A stretch of DNA of 64,000 nt from JARLGU01 sp036504535 (lineage in GTDB: Bacteria > Armatimonadota > Armatimonadia > Armatimonadales > Capsulimonadaceae). Of this stretch, positions 51,031-59,700 are shown in pieces. The notes beneath the pieces were generated by a model, which had not been told where the DNA came from, made no database searches, and was given only the letters and a program-made list of their open reading frames with translations. Position 1 is the first letter of the stretch. Each line of letters begins with the position of its first letter. Where the stretch lies: positions 62,001 to 126,000 of the forward strand of contig DASXUY010000049.1 in assembly GCA_036504535.1 (NCBI GenBank), given 5' to 3'. Both the position numbers and the translations under genes were made by a program.

Positions 51031-52872
51031 CTAGAACTCTTCCATCGTGTGATCTTCGCCGCTGTGGGCGAGCAGCTTAAGAGCCGGAACCTTGCGGCCG
51101 CCTCCGACACCGCCTACAACCCGGTTATGGCCGTTGCCGTTGGACGTCGCGGCACGGACGCTCACCGGCTTAATGTGAGCGATAGAAGCGTGCGAGGTCT
51201 GTGTCACCAGCGACTCGTCGATCTTGAACCGCCGCACCAATTGCTGCAGTTCCTGAGCCTGACCCGCCATCGACTGGCTCGCTGCTGTCGCCTCTTCGAC
51301 GAGGGCGGCGTTCTGCTGCGTGATTTCGTCCATCTGGATAACAGCCTTGTTCACCTGCTCGATACCCGCCGACTGCTCCTGCGCTGCCGCCGAGATATTG
51401 GCGACGATGTCGGCGACACTGTTGACGGCTCCGACAATCTGCTTGAGTTGCTCACCGCTGCGGTTAACCAGAACCGTCCCATCCTCTACCTTACGAACAG
51501 TATCCTGAACCAGCGACTTGATCTCTTTCGCTGCTGTCGAGCTACGGCCAGCGAGGTTGCGCACTTCGGATGCCACCACCGCGAAGCCGCGCCCCTGTTC
51601 GCCAACACGAGCGGCTTCCACTGCCGCGTTGAGAGCCAGCAAGTTGGTCTGGAAGGCTATCTCGTCGATCACCGAGATAATATCGCTGATTTGGCGGCTT
51701 GCTGCATTGATTCCAGCCATCGATTCCACAGCCTGAGCGACGATTGCGCCGCCATCGTTTGCGACGTCGCGGGCCTGCACAGCCTGCTTGCTGGCGTCAC
51801 GGGCGCTTTCGGCGCTCTGCTTGACGATGCTCGTCATCTCTTCCATGCTCGCCGCAGTTTCTTCAAGGCTCGATGCCTGTTCGGATGTGCGATGCGACAG
51901 ATCTTCGTTGCCGGTCGCGATCTCATCCGATGTGGCGGTGATCGACTCAGCGGAGGTGCGGGTCTGTCCGATAAGCGTCGAAAGCGATGCCTGCGCCTTC
52001 TGATATGCTTGAACCGTTCCCTGTGTCTTCCCGATGATGCCATTTACGCTGCGGGCAAGCATTCCAAACTCGTCAGAGGTGTCGGCTTTCAGCATCGTCG
52101 TCGCTGTCGGGACCGCGACGGTCAGGTCGCCAGCAGCCATGGCCTGGACGGATGTCTGCAGGTTGTTGATACAGATCTCATCGAGCGACTTGAGGCGGCT
52201 CATTACTTCGGTGATCGAGAACGTGATGCCGCGAGTTACGAAACCGGCAAACAGCACCGCGATCACGATGGCAATAATCAGTAGCCCAACGACGAGAGCT
52301 CGTGCGGACTCGTACGACGCAGCAGCGTTTGCAGCAAACGTGTGGCCTCGGTCTTCATTCCACTTCATCATCCCCTTGGCAACGTCGTCAGCAGCCGAAA
52401 ATGCGTTATAGGACTCGCCATTAACAAAGGCCTCGATTGTCTTCAAGTTATGGGTAGCTACTACCGCATCAGTCTTGCCATCAAGTGAGCGGTACGCAGC
52501 CCAAGCAACAGTCAGCTTCTCAAAATTGGCCTTGTCCTCATCGACCTTGATGGCCTTCTTGTAGCCGTCCATATCGGACTGCATTAGGTTAGAACGTTCC
52601 GTCATCTGCTGCTCGTTTTTGGTCAGCTCTTCCTTCGATTGAGTGAGAACCTGCTTGAGCTGGTAGATGCGGTACTGCTTCATGTCCGAAACAATTTTGC
52701 CTAAATCTGTTGCCCTAGAAAGGGGCCCGGCCACCAACTCGTTTGTATTTCCATTCAACTGTGCCATGCGGGACACAGCGACGACCCCAGCGACTATGGC
52801 GAGGAAGAGGCATACCCCAAATGCGATCGCGAGCTTTGACGCAATCTTTACGTTTGAAAACCAGGTCAACAT
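51031..52872 (-). CDS. Methyl-accepting chemotaxis protein
   Basis: 613 residues. TM1 (LAIAFGVCLFLAIVAGVVAV, ~13-33), four-helix periplasmic sensor domain (~34-188), TM2 (ALVVGLLIIAIVIAVLFAGF), HAMP, and the signalling domain with the hairpin tip EIAFQTNLLALNAAVEAARVG and QGRGFAVVASEVRNLA. The C-terminal tail (GGVGGGRKVPALKLLAHSGE) is flexible; the last residues TMEEF are not a clear CheR-docking pentapeptide. CheW is encoded 174 bp upstream on the same strand. CheA, CheY, CheR and CheB are not in the window. Confidence 0.97.
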   Translation of the reverse strand: MLTWFSNVKIASKLAIAFGVCLFLAIVAGVVAVSRMAQLNGNTNELVAGPLSRATDLGKIVSDMKQYRIYQLKQVLTQSKEELTKNEQQMTERSNLMQSDMDGYKKAIKVDEDKANFEKLTVAWAAYRSLDGKTDAVVATHNLKTIEAFVNGESYNAFSAADDVAKGMMKWNEDRGHTFAANAAASYESARALVVGLLIIAIVIAVLFAGFVTRGITFSITEVMSRLKSLDEICINNLQTSVQAMAAGDLTVAVPTATTMLKADTSDEFGMLARSVNGIIGKTQGTVQAYQKAQASLSTLIGQTRTSAESITATSDEIATGNEDLSHRTSEQASSLEETAASMEEMTSIVKQSAESARDASKQAVQARDVANDGGAIVAQAVESMAGINAASRQISDIISVIDEIAFQTNLLALNAAVEAARVGEQGRGFAVVASEVRNLAGRSSTAAKEIKSLVQDTVRKVEDGTVLVNRSGEQLKQIVGAVNSVADIVANISAAAQEQSAGIEQVNKAVIQMDEITQQNAALVEEATAASQSMAGQAQELQQLVRRFKIDESLVTQTSHASIAHIKPVSVRAATSNGNGHNRVVGGVGGGRKVPALKLLAHSGEDHTMEEF

Positions 52873-53046
52873 GTCGTTTTATCCTTAGAGCGCATCACCA
52901 TTGATAGCGCTTGGGCTGCAGAAAGTTGTGAAAGCACTTCGTCAGTAAATCAAAAAGGGAGGAGCATCCTGTGTTCACCCGGGTTCTTAGTAGTCAATGG
53001 AGGGACCCTGGACGGCAGGACGCAAATTCACGTAACGAGAGCGCCC

Positions 53047-53535
53047 CTACGCAGCTAAGGAAAAGGTAGCCGCATCGTCAGCGAACACGGTTTCCATGTT
53101 GAGCAGGATAATTAGTTTATCGGCGACTTGAGCGACGCCAGTAACTACGCTGGCGTTCGCGCCACGAGCAAAATCTGGCGCTTCTTGTATCTCCGAGGAG
53201 TTAATTGTCGCTACCTCGGACACGCTGTCCACAATCACACCGACCACCTTTTCGCCAACAACCATCACGATAATGGCGTTGAACTTATCATGGTCCAGAG
53301 GTTCGAGGTTGAATTTACTGCGCAGGTCAACTAGCGGGACAATTGTGCCTCGCAAATTGAGAACCCCGGCGACGTGTGCTGGAGAGTTTGGGAGGCGAGT
53401 AGTGGGAACATACCCCTTGATCTCTTGAACCTTGAGAATGTCGACGCCATACTCTTCACCGGCGAGGGAAAACGTCAAATACTGGTTAATACCGTGCTCC
53501 AGGGAAACAGCAATGTTTTCGATGGTGGCTGCCAT
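53047..53535 (-). CDS. cheW: Chemotaxis coupling protein CheW
   Basis: 162 residues; GGAG 6 nt before ATG. One CheW domain: QYLTFSLAGEEYGVDILKVQEIKGY, TTRLPNSPAHVAGVLNLRGTIVPLVDLR (shown in outline) and the C-terminal VTGVAQVADKLIILLNMETVF. It links receptors to the CheA kinase. Orientation and spacing suggest transcription together with the MCP gene downstream, although the 174-bp gap leaves room for a second promoter. Confidence 0.97.
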   Translation of the reverse strand: MAATIENIAVSLEHGINQYLTFSLAGEEYGVDILKVQEIKGYVPTTRLPNSPAHVAGVLNLRGTIVPLVDLRSKFNLEPLDHDKFNAIIVMVVGEKVVGVIVDSVSEVATINSSEIQEAPDFARGANASVVTGVAQVADKLIILLNMETVFADDAATFSLAA

Positions 53536-54086
53536 GGTCTGCTCCTTACGCTATCTCGGAGATGTAACGCCCGCAGCACGTCGAATTTGCTGGCGTCACG
53601 TAGTTCGACACATATTATCAATCTGAATCGGGACGATCAATGGTTTGAATGCGGTGTACAGCGATATCCCCGCAATCTCAGAATGTCAAGTGACAATCAC
53701 GACCCTACGCTGTGTCCCACCGTAGTTATCGGGCAAAGCTTGCTTGCTTATTAGGGTATTTTTTATTATAACCATTCATAATTTTATCTCGTGTTATCAA
53801 TGATTATCGTTACTATTAAGCATTCACAGTTATCTAAGTTGTGATTTAGCTTCTTAACCATTGCACACCGCCTTAAAACGCAACAACATCGGATAAATGG
53901 AGGGAGGTCGTTCTCGATAGAGCGTCGTGTCGGACGTGCTTGAGGCGTCTGTCCTCCGCTTCTTAGGTAGGGTATCATCAGGCATAGCAAGCAGACGGAG
54001 GAACGGGCACTCAGTCGCGGCGGTTATTAATTTATCGCTGAGGGTAACCTTGAGTTCAGCCCGGCGTCGATGCGGCTAAACGTTTC
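53536..54086. other. 551-bp gene-free gap
   Basis: Divergent region between cheW and the MFS gene. 53750-53870 is strikingly AT-rich (runs such as TATTTTTTATTATAACC). No supported frame, no hairpin pair of note. Confidence 0.5.
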
Positions 54087-55538
54087 ATGGAAGAAAATCA
54101 ACTTTCGCAACGCTCGAACAATCCGTTCCGTGCGTTGCGTCATATCAACTTCAGACTGTTTTGGTTTGGTCAGCTTATTTCACTGATCGGTGCTTGGATG
54201 CAGGGATTGGCGCAGGGGTGGCTTATCCTGGTGCTGTCTGACGACGCTACCCGGCAAGCGGTGTTCAGCCATGGCGGGGATGCGGCGGCCGCAGTGCAGG
54301 GACATGCGTCCCCCGCCGCAGAGCACGCTGCCAACTTCTACTCCGGCCTCATCAACTTCGCGGGTGGCGCGCCCATACTTCTGCTTGTGCTCTTCGCGGG
54401 TGTGCTTGCGGATCGCGTCAACAAGCGCAAACTGCTGATCGTCACACAGATGATCGCGATGCTCATCGCGTTGACAACGGGCTTTCTTATCCACCTCCAG
54501 GTCATCACTATCGCCCAGCTGCTGGTGATTTCACTCGTACTCGGTATCGCGATGGCTGTCGACATGCCAGCGCGCCAGAGTTTCATCCCCGAGCTGGTGC
54601 CGCGAGAGGATGTGCCCTCCGCCGTTGCGCTCAATTCGTCAATGTTCAATTCCGCGCGCGCCATAGGGCCAGCGCTTGCTGGCTACCTGCTGGTTCAGCA
54701 TGTCAGCCTTGCGGACTGCTTCTTCCTGAACGCTGCATCGTACGTCGCCACTCTCCTCGGCTTGCTGCTGATGCGATCACCCAAAGGCGGTCCCGTACTT
54801 GGCGCCCCACGCGTCCGAGGCGAATCCGAGGAAAAGATCATCGCGAACCTGCGCGATGGCTTCTCGTACGTGCGTCACGATCACACCGCGCTCAACCTGA
54901 TCCTGCTCGTGGGCGGCTTTGGGCTGTTTGGGTTTTCATTCAACGTGCTCATCCCGACATTCGTGAAATACACCCTCCTGCCGCACGCATCGGAAGCGGT
55001 GCAGATTCACGCGTTCGGCATGTTGGAGACAATAAGAGGTGTGGGGGCGCTCATTGGAGCGATCAGTGTTGCCGTGTTTGCATCAGGCAACAAGCAGAAG
55101 ATACAGCTAATTATCGGCAGCGTCCTTGCGACCGTGGTGCTCGTCATGTTCGCATTTGCGCGTGACATGAGAGTCGCTTATGTCACCATGGCCATCGTGT
55201 CATACGGCTTCGTGCTCTGCTTTGCCACCTGCAACACGCTGATGCAGATGAGCGTGCCCGATGCGCTTCGTGGCCGCGTGATGGCTATCTACATGCTGAT
55301 GTTTATCGGCACCGGCCCTATCGGCAGCCTGATGGCAGGCGCTCTCGCCGCGAAATTCGGCGCACCGGACACCATCCTGTTCTTCGCAATCGTCAGCCTG
55401 ATCGTCGCTGGCATCGCCTGCTTCCGCCCCGGCGGAATTCGCGACCTGAAGCCGTACGACAAGCCCGCCACGCCCACCGAAGCCGACCTCCCCATGCTTG
55501 AAGGCGAAAACAAGCCAGAGCTGGTCGGCGGGGAGTAG
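54087..55538 (+). CDS. MFS exporter (MFS_3/enterobactin-exporter-like)
   Basis: 483 residues, about 11-12 membrane segments. The N-terminus PFRALRHINFRLFWFGQLIS with IGAWMQGLAQGWLILVL is typical of the MFS_3 branch. An unusual insertion (DDATRQAVFSHGGDAAAAVQ, ~50-85) extends the first external loop. The loop after TM2 has ADRVNKRKLLIVTQ (motif A) and TM4 region has VDMPARQSFIPELV. A Pro-rich cytoplasmic tail ends the protein. Substrate unknown; relatives export siderophores or drugs. Confidence 0.93.
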   Translation: MEENQLSQRSNNPFRALRHINFRLFWFGQLISLIGAWMQGLAQGWLILVLSDDATRQAVFSHGGDAAAAVQGHASPAAEHAANFYSGLINFAGGAPILLLVLFAGVLADRVNKRKLLIVTQMIAMLIALTTGFLIHLQVITIAQLLVISLVLGIAMAVDMPARQSFIPELVPREDVPSAVALNSSMFNSARAIGPALAGYLLVQHVSLADCFFLNAASYVATLLGLLLMRSPKGGPVLGAPRVRGESEEKIIANLRDGFSYVRHDHTALNLILLVGGFGLFGFSFNVLIPTFVKYTLLPHASEAVQIHAFGMLETIRGVGALIGAISVAVFASGNKQKIQLIIGSVLATVVLVMFAFARDMRVAYVTMAIVSYGFVLCFATCNTLMQMSVPDALRGRVMAIYMLMFIGTGPIGSLMAGALAAKFGAPDTILFFAIVSLIVAGIACFRPGGIRDLKPYDKPATPTEADLPMLEGENKPELVGGE

Positions 55539-55554
55539 AAGACATCACCCCCTG

Positions 55555-55660
55555 GCCATAGGAATGGCCACCCCCTCTCATTGGAAAGGCGAGGGGTGAA
55601 ATGAAGGAAGACTTCGTGAGGCGATCTATCTGGCTCCCCTCGCCTTTCCAAGGAGAGGGG
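55555..55660. repeat. Inverted-repeat element between convergent genes
   Basis: A hairpin TGGCCAT-AGGA-ATGGCCA (inside 55553-55570; GGCCATAGGAATGGC recurs inverted at 13690) is followed by two 25-nt arms, 55572-55596 (CCCCTCTCATTGG...) and 55636-55660 (...CCAAGGAGAGGGG), reverse complements at 24 of 25 positions. It may act as a bidirectional terminator. Confidence 0.7.
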
Positions 55661-55679
55661 CTGTGGGTGAGGTTGTTCC

Positions 55680-57266
55680 TCACACCGGCCACGCCCGCTC
55701 CACGCCGTGCGCGTCCAGCAGGCTGGCATACTCCGCGTACAGCCCCGCCATCTCGCGCACTTGATGCGGCGTCACACCACGCTTCACGCAAAACGCGGCA
55801 AGAAGCCCCGCCGATTCCCCGATATTCCACTCCACCGGATGCAAACGGTAGCAGCCGTTCGTAATATGCGTCACGCCGAGGTTCTTACAGGCTGGCAGCA
55901 GATTCTCGACACGCTGCGGAAGGAGCGCTCCAAGCGGGATCTGGAACGGGCGAGAATCTACATCGATATAGTTGTCGCCGCTCGTGCTAGGGTGCAGATC
56001 GATACGGTAGTAGCCGACACCGACACTATCATCGAACAGCACTGCTTTGTCCCGTCCCGCAGCGGCCAGCATTTCGGCGCCGACATGCTCCTCGGTTACG
56101 GTAGTCACGGCTCGGATGCGGCGGCTTTCGCGAATATACGCTGCCATCGCGAGCCCGGTATCGGTCCCGGTAATATCGCCGCGCAGGTACAGCCCCGGCC
56201 AGCCAGCGCCGCCGTCCGGACGAGGCGCTTCCGTCTGCATCCAATAGAACAGCGCCAGCGAGAGCTGCCGCGACTCGTAAAGCGCCTTTTCCACCACGTC
56301 ATCGGGTTTGTCGATGATATTCGTCAACAGGTAATCGTTCTGCGGCCAGTTGACCAGGGTGACGTCGTGCGGCTTGGGTTCGCCAGCCATCAGATTCCCG
56401 TCCACTATTTGGCGATACCGGAAGAGGCTAAGGGCGCCAGGCGTTTGGAAAAGTCCTCGACGCACAGGTGTCATCTTGAACGGGTCCGTGCTCACCCAAT
56501 CGATCAGAGGCGCTCCCCACGGTATTGGGTGAAGATCGGGCACATACGCGCGCCAAAAGTCGTACATCGCAGGCTTATCGATCACATGCTCGGCGTTCGG
56601 ATCAAAGCCCATCGCGAAGCACCACGTCAGCGCTTGCACATTGTCCGGCTGGCTGGCCTCGCCCGCGTGCAACTCGCCGGTCTCGGCGCGCGACTCGGCC
56701 CCCGAAACATATTCCACTCCCGCGAGAGGCAGAAGCTCCCCAAGTTCGGTGGCGTCGAGGATGTACGGCGCCGTAACCGACTCGATCTCGCCGCTCTCAA
56801 GGTTTCGCAAATGGACAGCGGTGACGCGGTCGCCAGCTACGTCCGCAGCTACTGGCTTGCACCGCAAGCGGACGGTCAAGTTGCCTGACGATCTCGCGGC
56901 CATGGTCATCTCGTCGATGACCGCAAGCGCCACACGCGGCTCGTGGCAGAGCCTTGAAACAATACCGCCGCCCGGGTTCAATGTCGGGTTGTCGCGCGCC
57001 TCCTGCGTGAGCGGGAAGTTTCGACGGTAGTAGTCTCGAACACGATCACGGAATGCCCGATAGCGGCGAGTGCGGCCATATGCCTCCACCCACCGGTGCT
57101 CGTCTGGCGGAACTGCCTGCGACGTCAACTGGCCGCCCAGCCACGGCGTCTCCTCGGTCAGTAGCACGCGCAAGCCGAGGCTCGAAGCTGCAATCGCCGC
57201 AGCGCAGCCCCCGACCCCGCCGCCGATAATCGCTATGTCGTAGGTGTGAGATGAAATGGGATTCAA
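55680..57266 (-). CDS. FAD-dependent oxidoreductase (FAD_oxidored, xanthan-lyase-like)
   Basis: 528 residues if translation starts at TTG 57266, which has GGAGG 6 nt upstream; the GTG at 57305 would place the REP palindrome inside the gene. The dinucleotide-binding motif YDIAIIGGGVGGCAAAIAASSLG opens the protein, followed by LLTEETPWLGGQLTSQ and an ILDATELGELLPLAG strand. The C-terminus has NLLPACKNLGVTHITNGCYRLHPVEWNIGESAG (outline). No signal peptide. This PF12831 family is common in carbohydrate loci of Armatimonadota and Planctomycetota; the reaction is not known. Confidence 0.92.
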   Translation of the reverse strand: MNPISSHTYDIAIIGGGVGGCAAAIAASSLGLRVLLTEETPWLGGQLTSQAVPPDEHRWVEAYGRTRRYRAFRDRVRDYYRRNFPLTQEARDNPTLNPGGGIVSRLCHEPRVALAVIDEMTMAARSSGNLTVRLRCKPVAADVAGDRVTAVHLRNLESGEIESVTAPYILDATELGELLPLAGVEYVSGAESRAETGELHAGEASQPDNVQALTWCFAMGFDPNAEHVIDKPAMYDFWRAYVPDLHPIPWGAPLIDWVSTDPFKMTPVRRGLFQTPGALSLFRYRQIVDGNLMAGEPKPHDVTLVNWPQNDYLLTNIIDKPDDVVEKALYESRQLSLALFYWMQTEAPRPDGGAGWPGLYLRGDITGTDTGLAMAAYIRESRRIRAVTTVTEEHVGAEMLAAAGRDKAVLFDDSVGVGYYRIDLHPSTSGDNYIDVDSRPFQIPLGALLPQRVENLLPACKNLGVTHITNGCYRLHPVEWNIGESAGLLAAFCVKRGVTPHQVREMAGLYAEYASLLDAHGVERAWPV

Positions 57267-57280
57267 GATGCCTCCGGCGG

Positions 57281-57295
57281 GCAGGCTGAGCCTGC
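57281..57295. repeat. REP-like palindrome copy 2
   Basis: GCAGGCT-G-AGCCTGC followed by ACCCTTT, identical to 28238-28252 including the next five bases; just upstream of the oxidoreductase start. Confidence 0.7.
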
Positions 57296-57473
57296 ACCCT
57301 TTCACCGCTTCGCGGCGGTGTGACGTTTGCCTATGTTGGTTTTACCTTATTTGAGTTTGGGGTGTACTCACGACAAGACGCTGCGTGAAACAGCATGTTA
57401 TTTTTTGGTGCATTTGTAACATTCCGTCGGAGCAGCTTGTTTAACTACCAAACGCCAAGACGAATGGGACAGA

Positions 57474-58079
57474 ATGCCGCACAATTCACCAAACAGCTTT
57501 GATAACACGCGACCGGACAACGTCTCATCCATGCGGCGGGCTTACGCCGCCATTGTCGACGAAACGCAATCGGCTCTTATCCGAACTGCCCGCCGATTAT
57601 GTGGCGTTGATGAAGACTGGGCGCAGGATCTGGTGCAGGAGGCGTACGTTCGCGGATACACAGCGTACCTAGACGGGCGCTTCGCCATCGGCTCAAACTC
57701 CCGGCAATGGCTGATTCGCATCCTAACGAACGGTTTCATCAACGATTACAACAAACGAAAACACGGGGGAGTTGGGTCCGAAGACGATACCGTCATTGTC
57801 GCGGCGGAAAAGGAAGGCGCTAAGAATGCTCCGCGGGAGCGTCCAGAGATAGTCGTGATGGACTCTATCCTAGACGAAACCGTCGAAGCTGCGCTAGCCC
57901 AGCTCACTCCCGACATTCGCGCCGCGATCCTCATGGTCGATGTCGAAGGCATCGACTATTCCGAGGCCGCAGGGAGTCTTGGAATCACAACCGGCACGCT
58001 TCGCACACGACTCTCACGCGGACGAGTTCGCCTGCACGACCTGCTCCAGGACTATGTCCGCGAGCGTGGTCTTCCATAA
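57474..58079 (+). CDS. ECF-type RNA polymerase sigma factor
   Basis: 201 residues. Sigma-2 region ~25-95 (YAAIVDETQSALIRTARRLC, AQDLVQEAYVRGY, WLIRILTNGFINDYNKRK) and sigma-4 region ~140-195 (AALAQLTPDIRAAILMVDVE, then SEAAGSLGITTGTLRTRLSRGR as the helix-turn-helix). No sigma-3. The zinc anti-sigma gene follows after 145 bp and the Met-rich exported protein after that. By the usual rule, it directs transcription of its own locus once the anti-sigma factor releases it. Confidence 0.95.
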   Translation: MPHNSPNSFDNTRPDNVSSMRRAYAAIVDETQSALIRTARRLCGVDEDWAQDLVQEAYVRGYTAYLDGRFAIGSNSRQWLIRILTNGFINDYNKRKHGGVGSEDDTVIVAAEKEGAKNAPRERPEIVVMDSILDETVEAALAQLTPDIRAAILMVDVEGIDYSEAAGSLGITTGTLRTRLSRGRVRLHDLLQDYVRERGLP

Positions 58080-58194
58080 GGATTTAGTCAGTTATATCTT
58101 AGTGAACACTACAGGATCCAGGTGAACCTCAGTCGGAGATAGATCTGGGCACAGGACACATGTCATGCCGAGCCGTCCGCGGCGAGACAAGGGT

Positions 58195-58209
58195 CCAGGC
58201 TCAGCCTGG
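58195..58209. repeat. REP-like palindrome copy 3 (variant, inverted)
   Basis: AAGGGT then CCAGGCT-C-AGCCTGG, the reverse orientation of the copies at 28238 and 57281 with the outermost pair changed from G-C to C-G. Compensatory change keeps the stem. Confidence 0.65.
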
Positions 58210-58224
58210 TAAAGGGAGGCAACC

Positions 58225-58515
58225 ATGCACTTAACACACGATTCACGGGTTCGCCCGTGCCGCCATATGGAAGCGTCATTGGCCGCGCTCGCCGACGACA
58301 CCCTCAAGGGACCAGCGCGCTGGTACGCTCAATTTCACGTCGCTGGATGCGCCCACTGCTCGCAGGCGTTGTCGATGTTTCGGCTGCTGAAGTTTCGGCT
58401 CAGCGAGTTCGCGGGTAGAACTTCCACTAACTGTGAACGCCTGCCCGATGAACGCCGCAACAGCCTCGACGCTGCTCTGGACGCGCTTGACCACGACACA
58501 CACCGCACCGAATAG
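58225..58515 (+). CDS. Small zinc-binding anti-sigma factor (ZAS-like)
   Basis: 96 residues; GGGAGG precedes ATG 58225. The H38-x3-C42-x2-C45 motif (FHVAGCAHC) with an upstream Cys/His (C12, H14) fits the zinc anti-sigma (zf-HC2) fold, and the helix EASLAALADDTLKGPARWY is typical. There is no membrane segment, so it would be a soluble sensor, possibly of redox state or metal. It most likely binds the ECF sigma factor encoded before it. Confidence 0.82.
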   Translation: MHLTHDSRVRPCRHMEASLAALADDTLKGPARWYAQFHVAGCAHCSQALSMFRLLKFRLSEFAGRTSTNCERLPDERRNSLDAALDALDHDTHRTE

Positions 58516-58592
58516 CGGGCCGTCTACCACCTTTCTATTCTAGCAAGACCTCACGATGACCGAATGATCGCCACACACAGGAGAACGAATCG

Positions 58593-58946
58593 ATGACCAA
58601 AACAACTTTGGCCGCCGCCCTCGCGGTAAGCGCCCTGCTTTGCTCCAATATCAGCTTCGCAGACACCATGTCTGACAAGATGATGACGCCTCCAGGCAAC
58701 CACGACCGGATGATGAACCATACCGCGCCGATGGAGCACGGCATGATGGCGAAGCACAAGATGCACCCGAAACGTCACAAGATGCATGGCAAAATGCACC
58801 ACAAGATGATGAAGGGGAAGATGGACGGCAAGATGATGCACGGCAAGATGGATAATGCCAAAATGCACGGCAAAATGGACGGTCACATGGGCGATTCCAA
58901 AATGCATGGCAAAATGGACGACGCCAAGATGCACGGCAAGATGTAG
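58593..58946 (+). CDS. Exported Met/His/Lys-rich 'MXKDX' pentapeptide repeat protein
   Basis: 117 residues. Signal peptide TLAAALAVSALLCSNISFA, cleaved before DTMSDKMM. The mature part is low-complexity repeats of the type KMHGKMDG and KMDDAKMHGKM, made mainly of Met, Lys, His, Asp and Gly. Such repeats could chelate copper or other metals in the periplasm; this is inferred from composition. Genes of this kind frequently sit beside ECF sigma/zinc anti-sigma pairs, as here. A strong terminator follows. Confidence 0.92.
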   Translation: MTKTTLAAALAVSALLCSNISFADTMSDKMMTPPGNHDRMMNHTAPMEHGMMAKHKMHPKRHKMHGKMHHKMMKGKMDGKMMHGKMDNAKMHGKMDGHMGDSKMHGKMDDAKMHGKM

Positions 58947-58955
58947 TCAAATCTG

Positions 58956-58996
58956 AAGCGGCTGCTATCCATGTAGGATAGCAGCCGCTTTATTTT
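58956..58996 (+). terminator. Terminator after the Met/His/Lys-rich gene
   Basis: AAGCGGCTGCTATCC-ATGTA-GGATAGCAGCCGCTT, a 15-bp stem followed by TATTTT. Confidence 0.92.
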
Positions 58997-59019
58997 GCGA
59001 AGTTGTGCTCAATGAGACG

Positions 59020-59664
59020 TTAGCTGTGCCTGCCGTTGTCCTTAACCAGGGCCATAAACTCCGAGCGGGTACGGCGGTCATCCCGGAATTCCCCCATCAC
59101 GTGACTGGTAATCATCGACGCGTTCTGCTTCTGCACGCCACGCATCATCATGCACATATGCATCCCCTCGACCACGACCGCGACCCCTTTCGGGTGTAGC
59201 GCATTCTCCAAAGCTTCGGCGATCTCCTTAGTGAGCCGCTCCTGAACCTGCAATCGACGGGCGTACATGTCAACCAGCCGCGGTATCTTCGAGAGGCCCA
59301 CTATCTTACCGTTAGGGACATAGCCAACGTGCACCTTGCCAAAAAACGGCAACAGGTGATGTTCGCAAAGGCTGTAGAATTCGATATCACGCACCACAAC
59401 CATGTCGTCGTACGTCTCCTCGAACACCGCATTGTTGAGGAGCTCGGTGACGTTCATGTTGTAGCCCTGCGTCAAAAACTTCATCGCCTCCGACGCACGA
59501 TGAGGCGTCCGAAGCAGTCCTTCGCGAGTCGGGTCTTCGCCAACCGCAGCAAGGATGTCCCGATACTGCTCTTCGGTATTCCGGGTGCCAAGGTCAAAAT
59601 GTGTCGCTTCGAGAAGCGATGATGAGAGGCCGGCATCGGCGACTCCGTTTGTCTTTTGTGACAA
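59020..59664 (-). CDS. folE: GTP cyclohydrolase I (type IA)
   Basis: 214 residues from TTG 59664, which has AGGAAA upstream; TTG 59694 is an alternative. Motifs: GEDPTREGLLRTPHRASEAM, zinc ligands and active site in FYSLCEHHLLPFFGKVHVGY, VGLSKIPRLVDMYARRLQVQERL (outline), and HMCMMMRGVQKQNASM with the second zinc Cys. It converts GTP to dihydroneopterin triphosphate, the first step to folate, biopterin or queuosine. It is directly after the pyruvoyl-tetrahydropterin synthase gene, which uses its product. Confidence 0.96.
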   Translation of the reverse strand: MSQKTNGVADAGLSSSLLEATHFDLGTRNTEEQYRDILAAVGEDPTREGLLRTPHRASEAMKFLTQGYNMNVTELLNNAVFEETYDDMVVVRDIEFYSLCEHHLLPFFGKVHVGYVPNGKIVGLSKIPRLVDMYARRLQVQERLTKEIAEALENALHPKGVAVVVEGMHMCMMMRGVQKQNASMITSHVMGEFRDDRRTRSEFMALVKDNGRHS

Positions 59665-59700
59665 CTGTTTCCTGCCTTCCGAGGGGAGGCGCAATGCCCG

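Noticed and set aside
50929..52284. 451-codon plus-strand frame opposite the MCP gene
   Set aside because: Mirror of a highly conserved MCP signalling domain; no start signal.
52855..52872. CheR-docking pentapeptide at the MCP C-terminus
   Set aside because: The tail ends TMEEF, which does not match the aromatic-x-x-aromatic consensus.
57267..57305. GTG start at 57305 for the FAD oxidoreductase
   Set aside because: It would translate the REP-like palindrome; TTG 57266 has a proper GGAGG at the right distance.
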